Positions 48,901 through 61,800 of a stretch of DNA of 64,000 nucleotides are shown one piece after another. Position 1 is the stretch's first letter. Every line of letters starts with the position of its first letter. The stretch spans positions 9,945,158 to 10,009,157 of the forward strand of contig NC_019873.2 in NCBI RefSeq assembly GCF_002234675.1, given 5' to 3'. The notes under the pieces were generated by a model, which saw nothing but the letters and a program-made list of their open reading frames with translations, did not search any database and was not told where the DNA came from. Source of the stretch: Oryzias latipes. Its lineage: Eukaryota; Chordata; Actinopteri; Beloniformes; Adrianichthyidae. The translations under genes were made by a program, and so were the position numbers.

Positions 48901-49864
48901 CTACTTACTGATGACGTCTGGATCCAACATAGCGGCGTCTGCATCATGAAAAAATGGCGACAGAATTGACTTCATTTGGTGGGAGTCTGAAGTATGCCAT
49001 TTAATATCGGTGACATCACACTGACTTGGTACAGTTCTCATGTAGAATCAATGGCTTCACCTCATCATACAAGTAGTTCAGTTTGAAAATAGGATCAGAT
49101 TCATTTCTGCCCTCAGAACAAAGACTTTGTGAATGAAACCAAAATCTTGTGAATGCATTTGTTTGAATGTATCCTCTGTTGTAGGAGGGCTTCACCCCTT
49201 TGGCTGTAGCAGTCCGTGAAGACCACATAGAGATGGCAGAGTTTCTTCTGAAGGAGAGTTCTGATGTGAACTCTGTGGACCAGGATCAAAGGCCAGTTTC
49301 AAACAGTAAAACCTTGTGTTGCATCATTTATAAACTGAGTCGGGCGAGTCCAACAGGCCTTGAGGCCTGCTGTCTTACTTACTTTTCCAGATGTCTTTGC
49401 CCCAACTCTTTTGCCCATCTGCTAGTCAGAAGCTGCAGGGCAGCTGCTTTGTAGTTTAAAGTTATGCTCTCACTGATTTTCCAGATCACTGCTGATGTTA
49501 GCTGCTGGAAATGGACAGATCAGTATGGTGAAGCTGCTGCTGCACTTTGATGCAGACATCACACTCAAGGACGCCAAAGGACTTTTAGCAGATAACTATG
49601 CTGCGATGAACGGCCATCATCCGTAAGCTGCCCTTGTGTCTGCGCTTCCCCATGCGCTGCTCCACACCGCACCACCTTCAGCTGTTTGCTCTCTGTCTCT
49701 TCGCAGCTGTTCCCTCCTGATCATAGAACATGGAACCCAGAAGACCAATGGGGCTTCAGCGTCTCAACGAGGTCAGAAGACAAAGAAGAGAACAACGTTG
49801 GCCAGCTCCTCCCACGATGTAGAAGCAGGCTTCTCTTTGGGAGGACCAGCCATTGACAAAGAGG
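45989..49864 (+). CDS. ankrd26: ankrd26-like exons 1-6: ankyrin-repeat module
   Basis: Six exons encode a Lys-rich N-terminus and the ankyrin stack. Repeat consensus pieces are visible in each: [86 protein letters not shown] and [19 protein letters not shown]. The start ATG at 45989 is preferred over an in-frame GTG at 45947, because MKKIF opens the mammalian protein too. Exon 4 ends at AAAG-GCCAGT, a GC donor, required to keep the sixth repeat in frame. Confidence 0.88.
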
Positions 49865-52800
49865 GTGGGGACTCTTAGACTAATAGACTTGAACGGTGAT
49901 GTGTTTGCTAATTACTGATGTTGACCGTTTGATTTGTTCCTCATGCATTACCTTTGCCTGGATATAGAGCATGGAGCAAATGAAGCAGGGGGAGGTACTA
50001 TACCGAGAGGAACTTTGTTCAAAACATTAGTCAATAGTGTCTGTTTTTTAATTTTACAAAAAAAGAATTAAAATAATCATATATGATGAGCCACTTTTTT
50101 ATGACAACAAAACACAGTTTAACAAATGTTTAAGAATTTTTACCCTTTTATATACTAAATTTTCATAGCTATAAGTAGGTAGGGTGCAGTTGGTGTTTTC
50201 AAAAAACATTCATTTTCTACTGTTTTATGCCTTTCGGGGTCAGGGGTCTGCCAGAGCCTATCCCGGCCACTTATGGGCGAAGGCAGGGGACACCCTGGAC
50301 TGTTCGCCAGTCTGTCGCAGGGTCACAATCACACACCCATTCACACTCACACCTATGGACAATTTACAGTTGCCAATTGACCTATAAAGCATGTTTTTGG
50401 ACAGTGGAAGGAAGCCGGAGTCCCCCGGAGAAAACTCAGGCATGCACGGGGAGAACATGCAAACTCCACACAGAAAGGACATTGATGTTCTGTTTCAGGT
50501 TGGGACTTGAACCAGGGGCCTTCTTGCTGTGAGGCAAGAGCGCTGTGGTTAGCGCTCTTGCCTCACAGCAAGAAGGCTTACCACTGCGCCATCGTGCAGC
50601 CTGTTTTCAAAAAAATGTTCCCTGAAAATGGCATCATCGAAGATCTGCAATCATCTGCATGATGGCGTCAATGTGGTCACATTGTGTTTCTAATAATCTA
50701 TGTGCATAAACACAATCCTCCTCACCTGAAGATGAAACTAAAGCTGGATCAGGCAGGAAGAAAGCCATATTTGAACATGGTTCAGAAGATCCAGGATGTC
50801 CTGTGTACCAAGACTCCTTAAAATGGACTGTTTCAGAACGGGAAAGAGTTCTGCCATCAGAGTACTAATATGAGCTACATGTTATGTATCCAACAAAATT
50901 TAAATGAAAACTAACCCACCCCTTTGCCCTCCCTCCAAACCCTCTGTTGCCACATACATCCCACGACCCCAACCACAGTGAATATTCATATTTGACTCGA
51001 TGTCGTCAGGGCTATAAAGAGAGACCTTATTTTTTTACCCTTTATTGAATCATTTGTTTTCTTTGTTTTGCTGATCATAAAATTGTGGCTCTTGAAATGT
51101 AAAAAATGTTTTAGTTTGTATTCTTTTAAAGTCCCACTTCGACGAAAATGGTCTTTCTTTTTTTAACATGTTGTCTGCAGAAACTATGTCCTAAAAAACA
51201 ACATTTAAAAGAAATTAATTAAAAAAACCCACTGGGAACACTTTTGAAATAGATCAAAAGATGATCGGAGTGGGACTTTAACATATGAAATGCCTGAGAA
51301 CCAGACATTTGATGCTGAGAGTTTAAATTTACTAAGTAAGATTCTGATTTTTGTTGCAGACTTTGAGGATAATTCTCAGTCAGAGTCCTTAAGTCGGTCA
51401 GTAAAATGCTTTCAGCATTTCAGTGTTTAGAACAAAAGTTGATCAGCCTGCCATCAACGCTCTTCTTCCCTCCTCAGACTTTCAAAAAGTGCTGCTGATG
51501 AATGGCCCTCATCGGAGGAAGAGGATGAATCTGCTTTAGTTGACAAGGTGGGTGCTGCTCACATCTACTTTCACACCATTTTCTAATTCACAAACACTGA
51601 TTTTTATTTTCTGAATTTCAGAGAGGGCTCAAAGTAAATCTGAGCAAAATGATTGAATCCAAAAAAGGGAAAGGTACCAACATTTCTGCTTTTCATTGCA
51701 CCCATCTGCTGCCCGTAGGTTGTAGTTTTGGTAGTAATCTGCTCTCCTGTCTTTACTGTAGCATCAGTCCTGCTGGAATCGTCCTCTAGTGAGACTGAAT
51801 CAAAACCAAAACCTGAAAGTAGAATCCAGAAAGACCCTGCCCTCCCAGCGGCTTTTTCTTTCAGCAAACCTTCGCAGCCCCCTGTAGACCTTCCCTCTGC
51901 CTCTTCCCTTCCCAAAGAACACCAAATGTGCTCCACTCCTCTACCAGCCTCCAGAAAGGTAAAGGCTTTTGTTTGTCGGCTGCTTTCTGTGACGATATTC
52001 TCTGCTTCTGTTCTTCTGAATCCTGAATGAAGCTGAGAAAAAACGGCAACATTCAAGCTCCCAGGAGGACAGCTCAGTCGGGGAAAACTCTGAGGAAGAA
52101 GAGGATGAGGAAGAAGAAGAAGAAGAGGAGGAGGAGGAGGAGGATGAAGAAGAAGAAGAAGAGGAGGAAGATGAAGAAAGTGAAGAAGAGGAGGAGAATG
52201 AAGAAGACGATCCGGTTGTTGACAAAGTCAATGATGCTGCTGTTGTCCACGGTGACCCCAGCACTTCTGAAGGACTAACAGCTTCTGTTTCTGGGGTTCT
52301 CGACGTCGGTCTCGGTCCTGAGCCATCAGGGGGGGGCAAGCATGAAAGAGATGACGAGAAAAAGGCCAAAGCAGATGCCGAAGACACGGACCTCCCTGGA
52401 TTAGGTAGAATTTCTGTTGTTCCAGCAACGCTCTCTGTCGTGGGGGACTGCATCGTCTCTGCCATCAGAGTAGAATCCAAGTTTTCTGATGAAGATGAGA
52501 GCCCCGGAAAGGACATTCTACGATTAACTGGTCAAAGCATAAACCCTCAAGGCCCTTTGCTTAGACATGTCACCGAGTCTCAGTTTCCCCATGAAGCTGA
52601 AGATGAAGAATCTGAGAGAGATGTGGAGAATGATTCCCAAAACAGCGGAGATAAATCCTGGAACGACAGTGAAAGAGAAGAGCAAACTAAGCCAGAAGGA
52701 TTGATGAGCAGTTTGATTGATTTTCAAAGAAACCTGTTGGAGAAAATTGATAAAGAAATTACAAGGAATCCATCAGATGAAGAAGATGTTCAATCAGATC

Positions 52801-55800
52801 AGGTACGGGAGGAGAAACAAAAGTCGTCATGGGGCTCATCATCGGAGGGCAGCGACGCCGACCTGCCCGATGAGAGTGAAGGAAAGGCGGAGCTAAAGAC
52901 TGAAGCAGCAGAGGTCCAGCTACAGATACTGTCACTGCTTTCTACTTCCCCAGTGGATCCAACTAAAGACCAGCTGAGCCATTCTTCTCCTCACTCTACA
53001 AACAGACCCGGTGTAGACGGTCCAGATGATTCAGAGTGGGATTCTTCCAAAAATAATGTCGGTTCTGTTGTAAAAGCTCAAGCAGCGTCACAGGATTCAA
53101 ATGTTGTGACGTCCAAACAAACCGAAGAACGCTCTTCAGCAGATGATGAAAGCCTTGAGAAAGAGCCAGATGACCCCTCTCCTGTGGTGTCAGAGGCACC
53201 TGAGGATGATGAGACCACCAGAAACCAAGTCTTAGATGAGGACGATGCAGAAATGGAAGAAAAATCCCACTCTGGGGGTGAAAAAGAAGACAGCTGGAAT
53301 GATGAAGAAGAGGAATCCCTGTCCAACTTGAACAAATTACCTTCAGGACAGGTTGAGCCCACAGTGGAAACAGAGGGATATGGGGCTGAAGGCTGTGAAG
53401 GGAACCAAGCGTTGGCCCCCTCAGTCTGTGTCAGAAAGGACGGCTCTGCGGCGGGTGTAAAGTCTCAGGAGTGGAGGGAGGACTCGGACAGCAAGCATCA
53501 CATACTGCAGAACGACTTTGGCGGGGCCTCGATCGAAATGCTCTGTGACAGAGAAGATCCTCCTCCTTCAACCGATGGATGCACAGACCTCCCCGCCAAG
53601 CTGACAGCTTTTATCCCACTCAAATTTAAAGGAGCCGAGCCGTCAGCGGATGAAAGGGAGACAGGAAGACACTGGTTTTCAAGTCCTCCCTCAAATGATG
53701 TCGACACCAACGGTTCAGAGAACGATGAGGCGTTACCTCAAACTGACATCGATGACGTTGATTTGGACTCACCTGGTGAGGCTGATATTTCAGAAGCCCA
53801 CCAAGTCAGAAATATTAACGAAACTGGCATTCAGGTAAAACGGTATCACCTCCTGTTGTAATGTAGAGCCTCATTCTATCTGTCAGGACTTTGATGTTTA
53901 TTCGTATGCTTGTTCTGGGATTTTATTGTTTTTTTGTAGAAGTACAACTATTTCGAGGTTTTAGATGTTTTGCTTTTGATTTTTTGTTGAAAATGTTGTT
54001 GTCAAAGAAATTACCAGTGTTGTCAGTAAGAAACAAGACAACAGTAAAGCAAAAGTTATTCTGCAGGTGTAAATAAAGATTTGGTGTCAATCAGGAAACC
54101 AAAAGTTTAAATATCAGTACGGGCAAGTGTGTTTAATGTCCCGCACCGATCCTCTTTTGATCTATTTTAAAAACATTCCCAGTAGTCTTTTAATTATGAT
54201 TACCGTATTTTCCGGACTATAAGTCGCACCGGAGTATAAGTCGCACCAGCCCAAAAATGCATTATAAAGTAGAAAAAAAAACACAGATAAGTCGCACTGG
54301 ACTATAAGTCGCATTTTAACTTTCACAACCTTATATGACACAATCATAGCAGACTGTTTATCTAATAATTTCACAGTAATTTTTTCTCAAACTTATTTAT
54401 TAATTCCTTTCATGAAGCATCATTGGCTAACTAATACTCTGTTTTCATCCTGTATTTGTAGAAACAGTTTTCACTTTTATTGCATTTCTGAATCTATGAA
54501 ATCATTGGAAAATAGAATATTATGTTGTTAGCCTTCAAGATCTTACTGTAAAAAAAAGTTTGCTGATTCTCTTGAGTCACTTAACATCCTCTTAACACTT
54601 AACATACCTCATACATCAAATTGACCCAGAAACATCATCTCTGTTCCTCACAAATGAACATAACAGGAGGGTTAACAATGTATTTATTTCAATTTATTTC
54701 TAATATAAGTCGCTGCGGAGTATAAGTCGCACCCCTTGCCAAACTATGAAAAAAAGTGCGACTTATAGTCCGGAAAATACGGTATGCATTTTTTTAGGCA
54801 GAATTTAAAAACCCATGTCGTTTTATAGGGCATACTGAGTTGTGGGTGAGACTGTTGGAACAGAGCAACCCCTTCCCTATTGCTGAGAGCTCGGAGCAGT
54901 GAGCCTGTGGCCCGCCTAATGTATTTCCTACATTACAAATACAATCATTTTGCAGCCATTTTTAGCTTTGTTTTCTTCTTTTCTGAAAAATCCCATGAGA
55001 ACATTTTAAAAACACAAAAAGCCTAATTTTCATTGGAGAGGGACTTTAAAATTGTTTGCACATCGGATATCCGCAAAACCCCGTGAAAAACTGAGTGTTC
55101 CAACTGATCTGATGGAAAAAGGGTCAAACTATCAAACAGTTACTGTGTCCAATCTGACGGCTGAATAGAGTGACAACTGACCTGACGTGCTTGTTTGACA
55201 GAGAGACAATTCTAGTGAAGATGAGGATGATACTGACAAGGCCAAGGGAGGAGACGAGGAGGAAGATGTTGAAGACATGTCAGAAGAGGAGCCCGGAGGT
55301 GATGGGGGGGGCCCTGAAGCCACTGCAGCCCCTCCTGAAGAAGAAGAGTTCAAAGAGAAGAAAAGAGGTGAAAGTTCACCACAGGAACTTTAGATGTTGC
55401 AAATTATTTTTCTCAATTTTCAAATCAAATGGACTTTTTAAAGTTGAAATAAGACAGTAACTTACTTACCAGATAACATTTCATTTTGATCACATATTTA
55501 TCAATAGTATGTCAGTTTAAATAACGTGAGAGAGAAAAACAAAAGAATTAAAAACTCAACTTTGGTTTTCATTTATTGAGTGAAAGTAGAGGATTCCTTT
55601 CATAGTCGGTTCCACAGAATGAGATTCTGATTATAACCTGAATGAATGACATCAGTCCACGGAAGTAATCAAATGGATTCTAAACACTCTGACTGAAACC
55701 GAAAAGCTGCCTGACTAGGCTCTGACTAGAAGACCATCAACATTCAGCGTGGTTAAAGGGGGCAGCAGCTGGTGTAAAAATCTACACACACAAAAACAGC

Positions 55801-58800
55801 ACCAGTCCACCTTTGTGCTTTTTTTTCTGGGGAGTTAACTTTACTTGAGGATCTGCAGGGTATCTGCTGGTGCACTGTTGTCTTTACAATCTTTTCCAGC
55901 AGGTTCCTATCAAAGTGGTGCTGTCATTAAACAGAGATTTACATTTGCTCCGCAGACAGAAGCTGTGGATTAAAGAAGGAATAAGCTCTTTTTCTCATTC
56001 CTTTGGTCTAGAAACCTAAAAAGCAAACTGCTCATCATTAGATAATTTAGTCATTCATCATTGTTACCTATAGTCATAATATATCTCTCTTTTCTGGAGC
56101 AGATTTTCTGTCAGAGCTGGGTCTGGAGAAGGATGAGGAAGAGGAGGATTCCTGGGACTCTGAGGTTTGATGAAAACCTTTTTATTCTAGAGCCCCATTT
56201 GTAAAACTGCACAGATTTCATCCTAAAACATGTAAAAAATATCCACACAAAACACATGATACAGTATAAAAAAACTGACATTGTTACCCCATCATTTTAT
56301 ACCTACCTTTCAGAAATGGGTTCTCACACATTTGTCTCAGTATCTGCTGCATTTCAATTATTTAACATCCATGTTAATAAGAAACAAAATTGCTCCGATG
56401 AAACAGAGCTTTTCTCCAGTTGGGAAACTGAAAATGTGTGTAGACGTGAAAAGAGAAGATGAAGTTCTTACAGAGAAGCCAGGAGTTTTGTGGACATTTA
56501 CTGCAGATTTGAAATTCTACGTTTTACTATAAGAGCTATTAATTTACAAAACTTATGGAAATAACAAAAAAATGAAGACAAAGGTTTCTTCGGTTCAGAC
56601 CATTGTAGCTGAAGGAGAAAGCCATGATGCTGAGACAATCTGTTCGTCTTTTGATCTATTTCAAAAGTAGTCCCAGTGCTGTTTTAATCATGATTGTTTG
56701 TTTTTAGTAAAAATGAAAAAAACCTGTTGCTTTCTTGGACAGTTTCTGCACAGTGGCGCAGTGATTAGTATTCCCACCTAACATTTAGAAGGCACTTACT
56801 CCAATCCTGGCTTGGTGTAGAGTTTGCATGCTCTCTCTGATATATGTGGGATTTCTCTGGGCATTCCCACAGTCCAAAATCCTGCTTCATAGAATCATTA
56901 GTGACTCTAAACTTCCTCTAGGTCTGTGTGTTTGTGGGTGGGTGGGTGGGTGGGTGTGTGATTGTGAGGCCCTGTGACAGGTTGCCAACCTGTCCATGAT
57001 GCCTTCACCCATTAGTAGCCAAAACATGTAAAATCTCATTTTAATCTTAACTGTCTTTCTATATGTCCTCCATCATCAGAAAAATGCCACAAGAATATGT
57101 TAAAGACACCAAAAACACAATTTTCTTGGCAGTGAGTCTTTAAACCCCAAATTTCAAAAGAACCAATGAACTTGCTGGGTTCATACTAGATGTCTAGCAG
57201 TAGCTGTTGGTGGTTACAATGTATCCTCACATATGCTCTGTTTCTGACTCATCTCTCAGCCACAGGGTTTATCATTTATGGTTTATCATTTCTGCACCGA
57301 TATCTAAAAAGCCCCTGTTTTTCAGTCTCACTCTGAAAACTCTAACACCCCACACAAAGAGGAGCAGCGTTTACAAGCTCTCGATCAGGAGACGTCCTCC
57401 ACGGGAGCTCAAGAACGTGAGTCACCCTCCGTCCTTCTAAACCTTTTCAATGCAGACCAGTCATTCCAAGCACCATTCCACGCAGCAGAAACATGACCTC
57501 GTTTTTCTACTAAACTGAAGTGTAATATCCTCCTTGAAGACTCAATGCAGGATGTGCAGTGCAGCATCGGTTATGTAAACGGAACTTAAATGAATGTGTG
57601 CTTTTCTTTCGTAGACTTGTTTTACATTCCTTCTTTTTTAAGAGGGAAGGAGGGATGTAGGAGTGTAGGCAGGACCAAAGGCAGCAAGGAAGAGGGTACG
57701 CCAGCCTTTAACCCTAACCACCGCCTTGTGACCACCAGCAGAGAGTTCACTTAGCGCACGCCGCTACATCCTGCCTGCTGCCCATTAACACCATTTAGAT
57801 GGAATCGGAGCGTACATGTCATCCTGCTTCAGTCTGAGCTGGGCTAAGTGCACGTCCCAGAGCTGCATGACACCACTGGCAGTACTTGTTGGAACGTTTG
57901 TTTGGTGGTTCTGTTGTCTTTGCAGAAAGACCCTCATCTGGGTCCTTTCTGTGCCTTCTTACTTTTATTGCCCCAACCCTCATGATGTTTTCCTTCTCAA
58001 CATATAACACTAGCCTAGCCAGAGATGACCCTCCTAGCTTCACCCAAGGAAGATTTTAGGAAATAAAATGAAATATTTGGATTTATTCTAAACCACTGAA
58101 AGCATTTCTCATGGATCTAATCAATTGTTTTGCAGTAAATTACAAATGATCAACATTACACAAGATGCTTTAACTACAGAACCCATAGGTTTTGATGTTT
58201 AGACACTGTATCTGCAGACCTTTCTGTGATGGTTTCTGACCATTCACCTTTATGATGAGATGTTTTAATGAGGGGTCAGGTGTCAGGAGACTAGGCAGAG
58301 TGCAAACCTGATCGGTGCTCCTTCATCCTAGCCTTCACTGACCCAGCCCTGTGTCATTAACATTGACTGGATCTTGTAAATGTGAACTCCCCAATCCTTG
58401 TCCTCTGGGAGTTTGCTGCGTCTGTACTGTTGCCACGTTGATGGATCTTTCTTGTTTCTTCCTGGATTGTGGCCCTTCCTTCTTTCTCTTTGGTCTTTGG
58501 CTGGAAGATGCTGGAGTTAACCACCTTGGATGCTTCCTAGGAGCTTCCTGCCCTTGAAGTCATTGGCTTATGTGATCTTGTTTCCATGCGCCATGGTTTG
58601 AGTAAAGAGGATCCACATTTCATGATAGCAGTATTCCTAAAGGGGGCACCTCAAAGGGCTTTCAAGGACCGGACTTTGGTTATCTACAGCTTATACAATA
58701 TAAACAAGGAAAAATGCTCAGACACGAGCATGATCATTTTCTGTGGGAAACACTGTGTCCTGTGAAGTTTGTGCTGGTCTGATGTGCATGCATGCGCCTG

Positions 58801-61800
58801 GTGTACATGGTGACTAACCTTAGCTCATTTGCATGGGAATGCTTCTCACAAATGTCTCGATAAGACCGTGTTGTTGTTCAGCAAGAATCTAACTGCATCA
58901 AAATGAAAAAACCTTTTGTTTTCTTTCAGCTGGAAAAAGCAGACATGAGAAAAATGTGGAGGAAACTTTTGATGAAGATGTTCCCAAACAGAAAGGGGTA
59001 AGCTAGGTGCTTATTTCATTCAACTCTGAATGACATCTTATCATCTATGCTCCAGCGGGTAACTAGAAATCCTAATAGACTGGGAGCTGGAAACTCTAGC
59101 TGATAGTTAGAGTCCCATCTTCATGGTCTCCATCTCAAATTTAGAAAACACCAAAATATTTATTCCACAAAGTAAATGTGAGTGTACTGTGATCAGCTGG
59201 AGGCTAAAAGATGCAGTTTCTGATTTTTACCAGAATGGGAAGGCAAACTGGCAACCGCTGAATGTGCTACGGAAACTTGAGATCGATCAGAAGAAAGGTA
59301 ATTAATAAAGCAAAGAATTGGAATGTTTGTTTTAAGGAATCATTTGCCTGCAATTTATATTCTTCGCTTTTTTTCCACAGACCTGATGGAAGAGCTTGGC
59401 TTGGGTGAATTCGATGATTTTGAAGGTTAATCAACTAATGGATGTCTTTCCTTTTGCTACTATTTACCACAAATGTTTTTGTTCCTCTGTTTGGTAGCTT
59501 TTCTTTATTCAACTATTCAGTCTTAGTTTTTCCTTTAACTTTTTTTGTCAACGCCGCTAATATTCTTTCCCTGTTTTTTGTCAACACATCACTTTTTGAA
59601 GCACAAAAACGAGGTCAGTAAAAGGCAAAAGCAAAAAAAAGCGGTAGTGTAAATGTAGGATCCAGCCTCGTAGTGGTCCATCCATCCATCCATCCATCCA
59701 TCCATCCATCCATCCATCCATCCATCCATCCATTTTCCAAACCTGTTTTATCACCTTTGGGCTCATGGGGTTGCTGGAGCCTATCCCATCCTCTGTTGGG
59801 TGAACACATGGGCAGGTTGCCAGTCCATTGCAGTGCCTCATAGAGGTCAGATGTTTAGAAGTGCAAATGTTCTTTATCTACGTTTTTTAACAGCAGTACA
59901 TATAGACAGAAAAGACTGTCTCAGAGGAAACTACTGTTTGTTTGTAGGAGCTCTAGCTTGTTGTGTGAATGCTAAGAACCAGGCTGTCCCGACTCTTCCC
60001 TACATGTTTTTGCTGTTGATATCAAATCATCCAACTCCTTTTAGAGATTTTTGCTCAGAGTATTTGGTATTTCTTTTCTTATGTCATTCATTAAACATTA
60101 AGTTAGTCTTATTCCTATAAAATGAACAGTACAAGCTTCCCGTCCTTCAGTGTCTGAGGAGTGAGTGAATTTAGCATTCAAGCATATTTAGCAGTCATGC
60201 TAGCACTTCTTCCAGCTTGTTTTAGTTCTTTGCATTTATACGCATGATAGAAATTTTTTTTTTTTTATTTATCATTAAAGCTGTTTTAAAAAAAAAAATC
60301 AAGTTTCAGGTAATATTTCACTTCAACACTTTTCTAAATTGTTCTAGTGTATAAGCTAACTTCTGCATCTTTAGTGACCAGTTGCAGCTGTCAGGATTTA
60401 GAATCATTTTGACAGGAAGAACGATTTCCCATGTAGTTTTTTTTATTTGTATTTCTTTTTTTCTTCTTTATTTTCAAGATTCCTCCGACTGGGACTCTAC
60501 CAGTACAGCCAGTAAAACGGCCCTATCCGCCCAAGGAATGGCTTCCGCCGGGCCTAGAGACCCCGGAGCTTCCAGTCCAGCTCCTGATGACTCCCTTCCT
60601 GCCGCAGAAATGACACCTCAGAGGAGCTCTGAGAAGAGACGGCCCAACACGCCATCCAAGTCCGGCCCCCAGCCGCAACCTCGTGCCAGAAAGAGGCTTC
60701 TTCTGAAACCAGACAGTGAACAAGGTAAAATGTTGTCCCAGGTTTTAACTTGAGTCATTCTAAATCTAATCAAAGATGGGATAAAATTCAGTCTAGAGGT
60801 TGTTTTTGTTCTTTTGTCCAGAATCAGATTGGGAATCAGACAAAGGGACCTCCTCCTCCCAAGCTTCATCACCTGACAGGAACAAGGATCAGCCTGTCAC
60901 AGCTGTGAAACACAGTGAGTCTCCATCATATTTGTGAGCTGGTCTTTGCTGATATTCTTCATTTCTTTAGGTAAAGCCTCTGCTTTCTCCTTAGGTTCCT
61001 CTGGAGATGAAGAGAAGACAACTGACACAAAAGCCACCAGAGAATTTAGAGAAAATCTGCAAAAGGTCAGAAGAAAAGATGTTTTCTTCCTAAAATTACA
61101 GCTTTTGTTCTTTTTAACGAAACAGCTTCAACAGTATAAAAAAATTCAAAGTTAAACCATGAGGCAATATTTTATTCCCAACAGAGATCGGATAATCTGA
61201 CAAATATAGAGACCAGAAAATCGTTTTTTTCTCTACATCAACTCAGTTTAAACTTTACCTGCAATAGCTCTTTGAGACAGTAGAAAGAAAACGTGGGGGA
61301 GTTTGAGATCATCCAACAACAAAAAAAGTTCATTGTTTCCAGAAACCTAATCGGGTCAGACAAATCCAAACGAGGCAATCCTGTTGGTCATTACTGGGAA
61401 CGAAACGATTCACTTTCCCAACGATTCCATTCAAAGTTTTAGTCACAGATTTGTTTTAATTTCTATATGTGTTTTGTGTATTAGAAAACAACAACAACAA
61501 ATTCAAAACAATCAAGCAAGTAATGGTGACGAAATCACTTTTATCTGGCTAATACTAAGCCTGGTGTAATGACTGATTGATTGATTTCAAGCATCGTAGT
61601 CAAAGCAATAAAGAATGTACACAGATTTATCCAACTCATTACAGAAAGGATGAAATGCGTAAATAAAAAACTGATCATTTGAGTCTGGAAAGAACTCCTG
61701 ACAAATGAATCTGTTTTAATCAGTCCTTGAATTTACATTGCATGTTATGGAATGCTAACTCTCCAACAGGCTACATGAGAAGTTTCTTCAAAAAGATGGT

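Noticed and set aside
52027-52278. Plus-strand poly-Arg/Lys open frame starting MKLRKNGN
   Set aside because: Shifted frame of the same purine tract. The long acidic frame continues for 590 codons and fits the family, so the basic frame is kept only as a possible isoform in the findings.
51941-52516. Minus-strand 191-codon poly-Ser open frame
   Set aside because: It is the antisense of the Glu/Asp tract in ankrd26-like exon 12; no independent support.
59677-59731. CRISPR-like regular repeat
   Set aside because: Simple (TCCA)n microsatellite in eukaryotic DNA, with no spacers.
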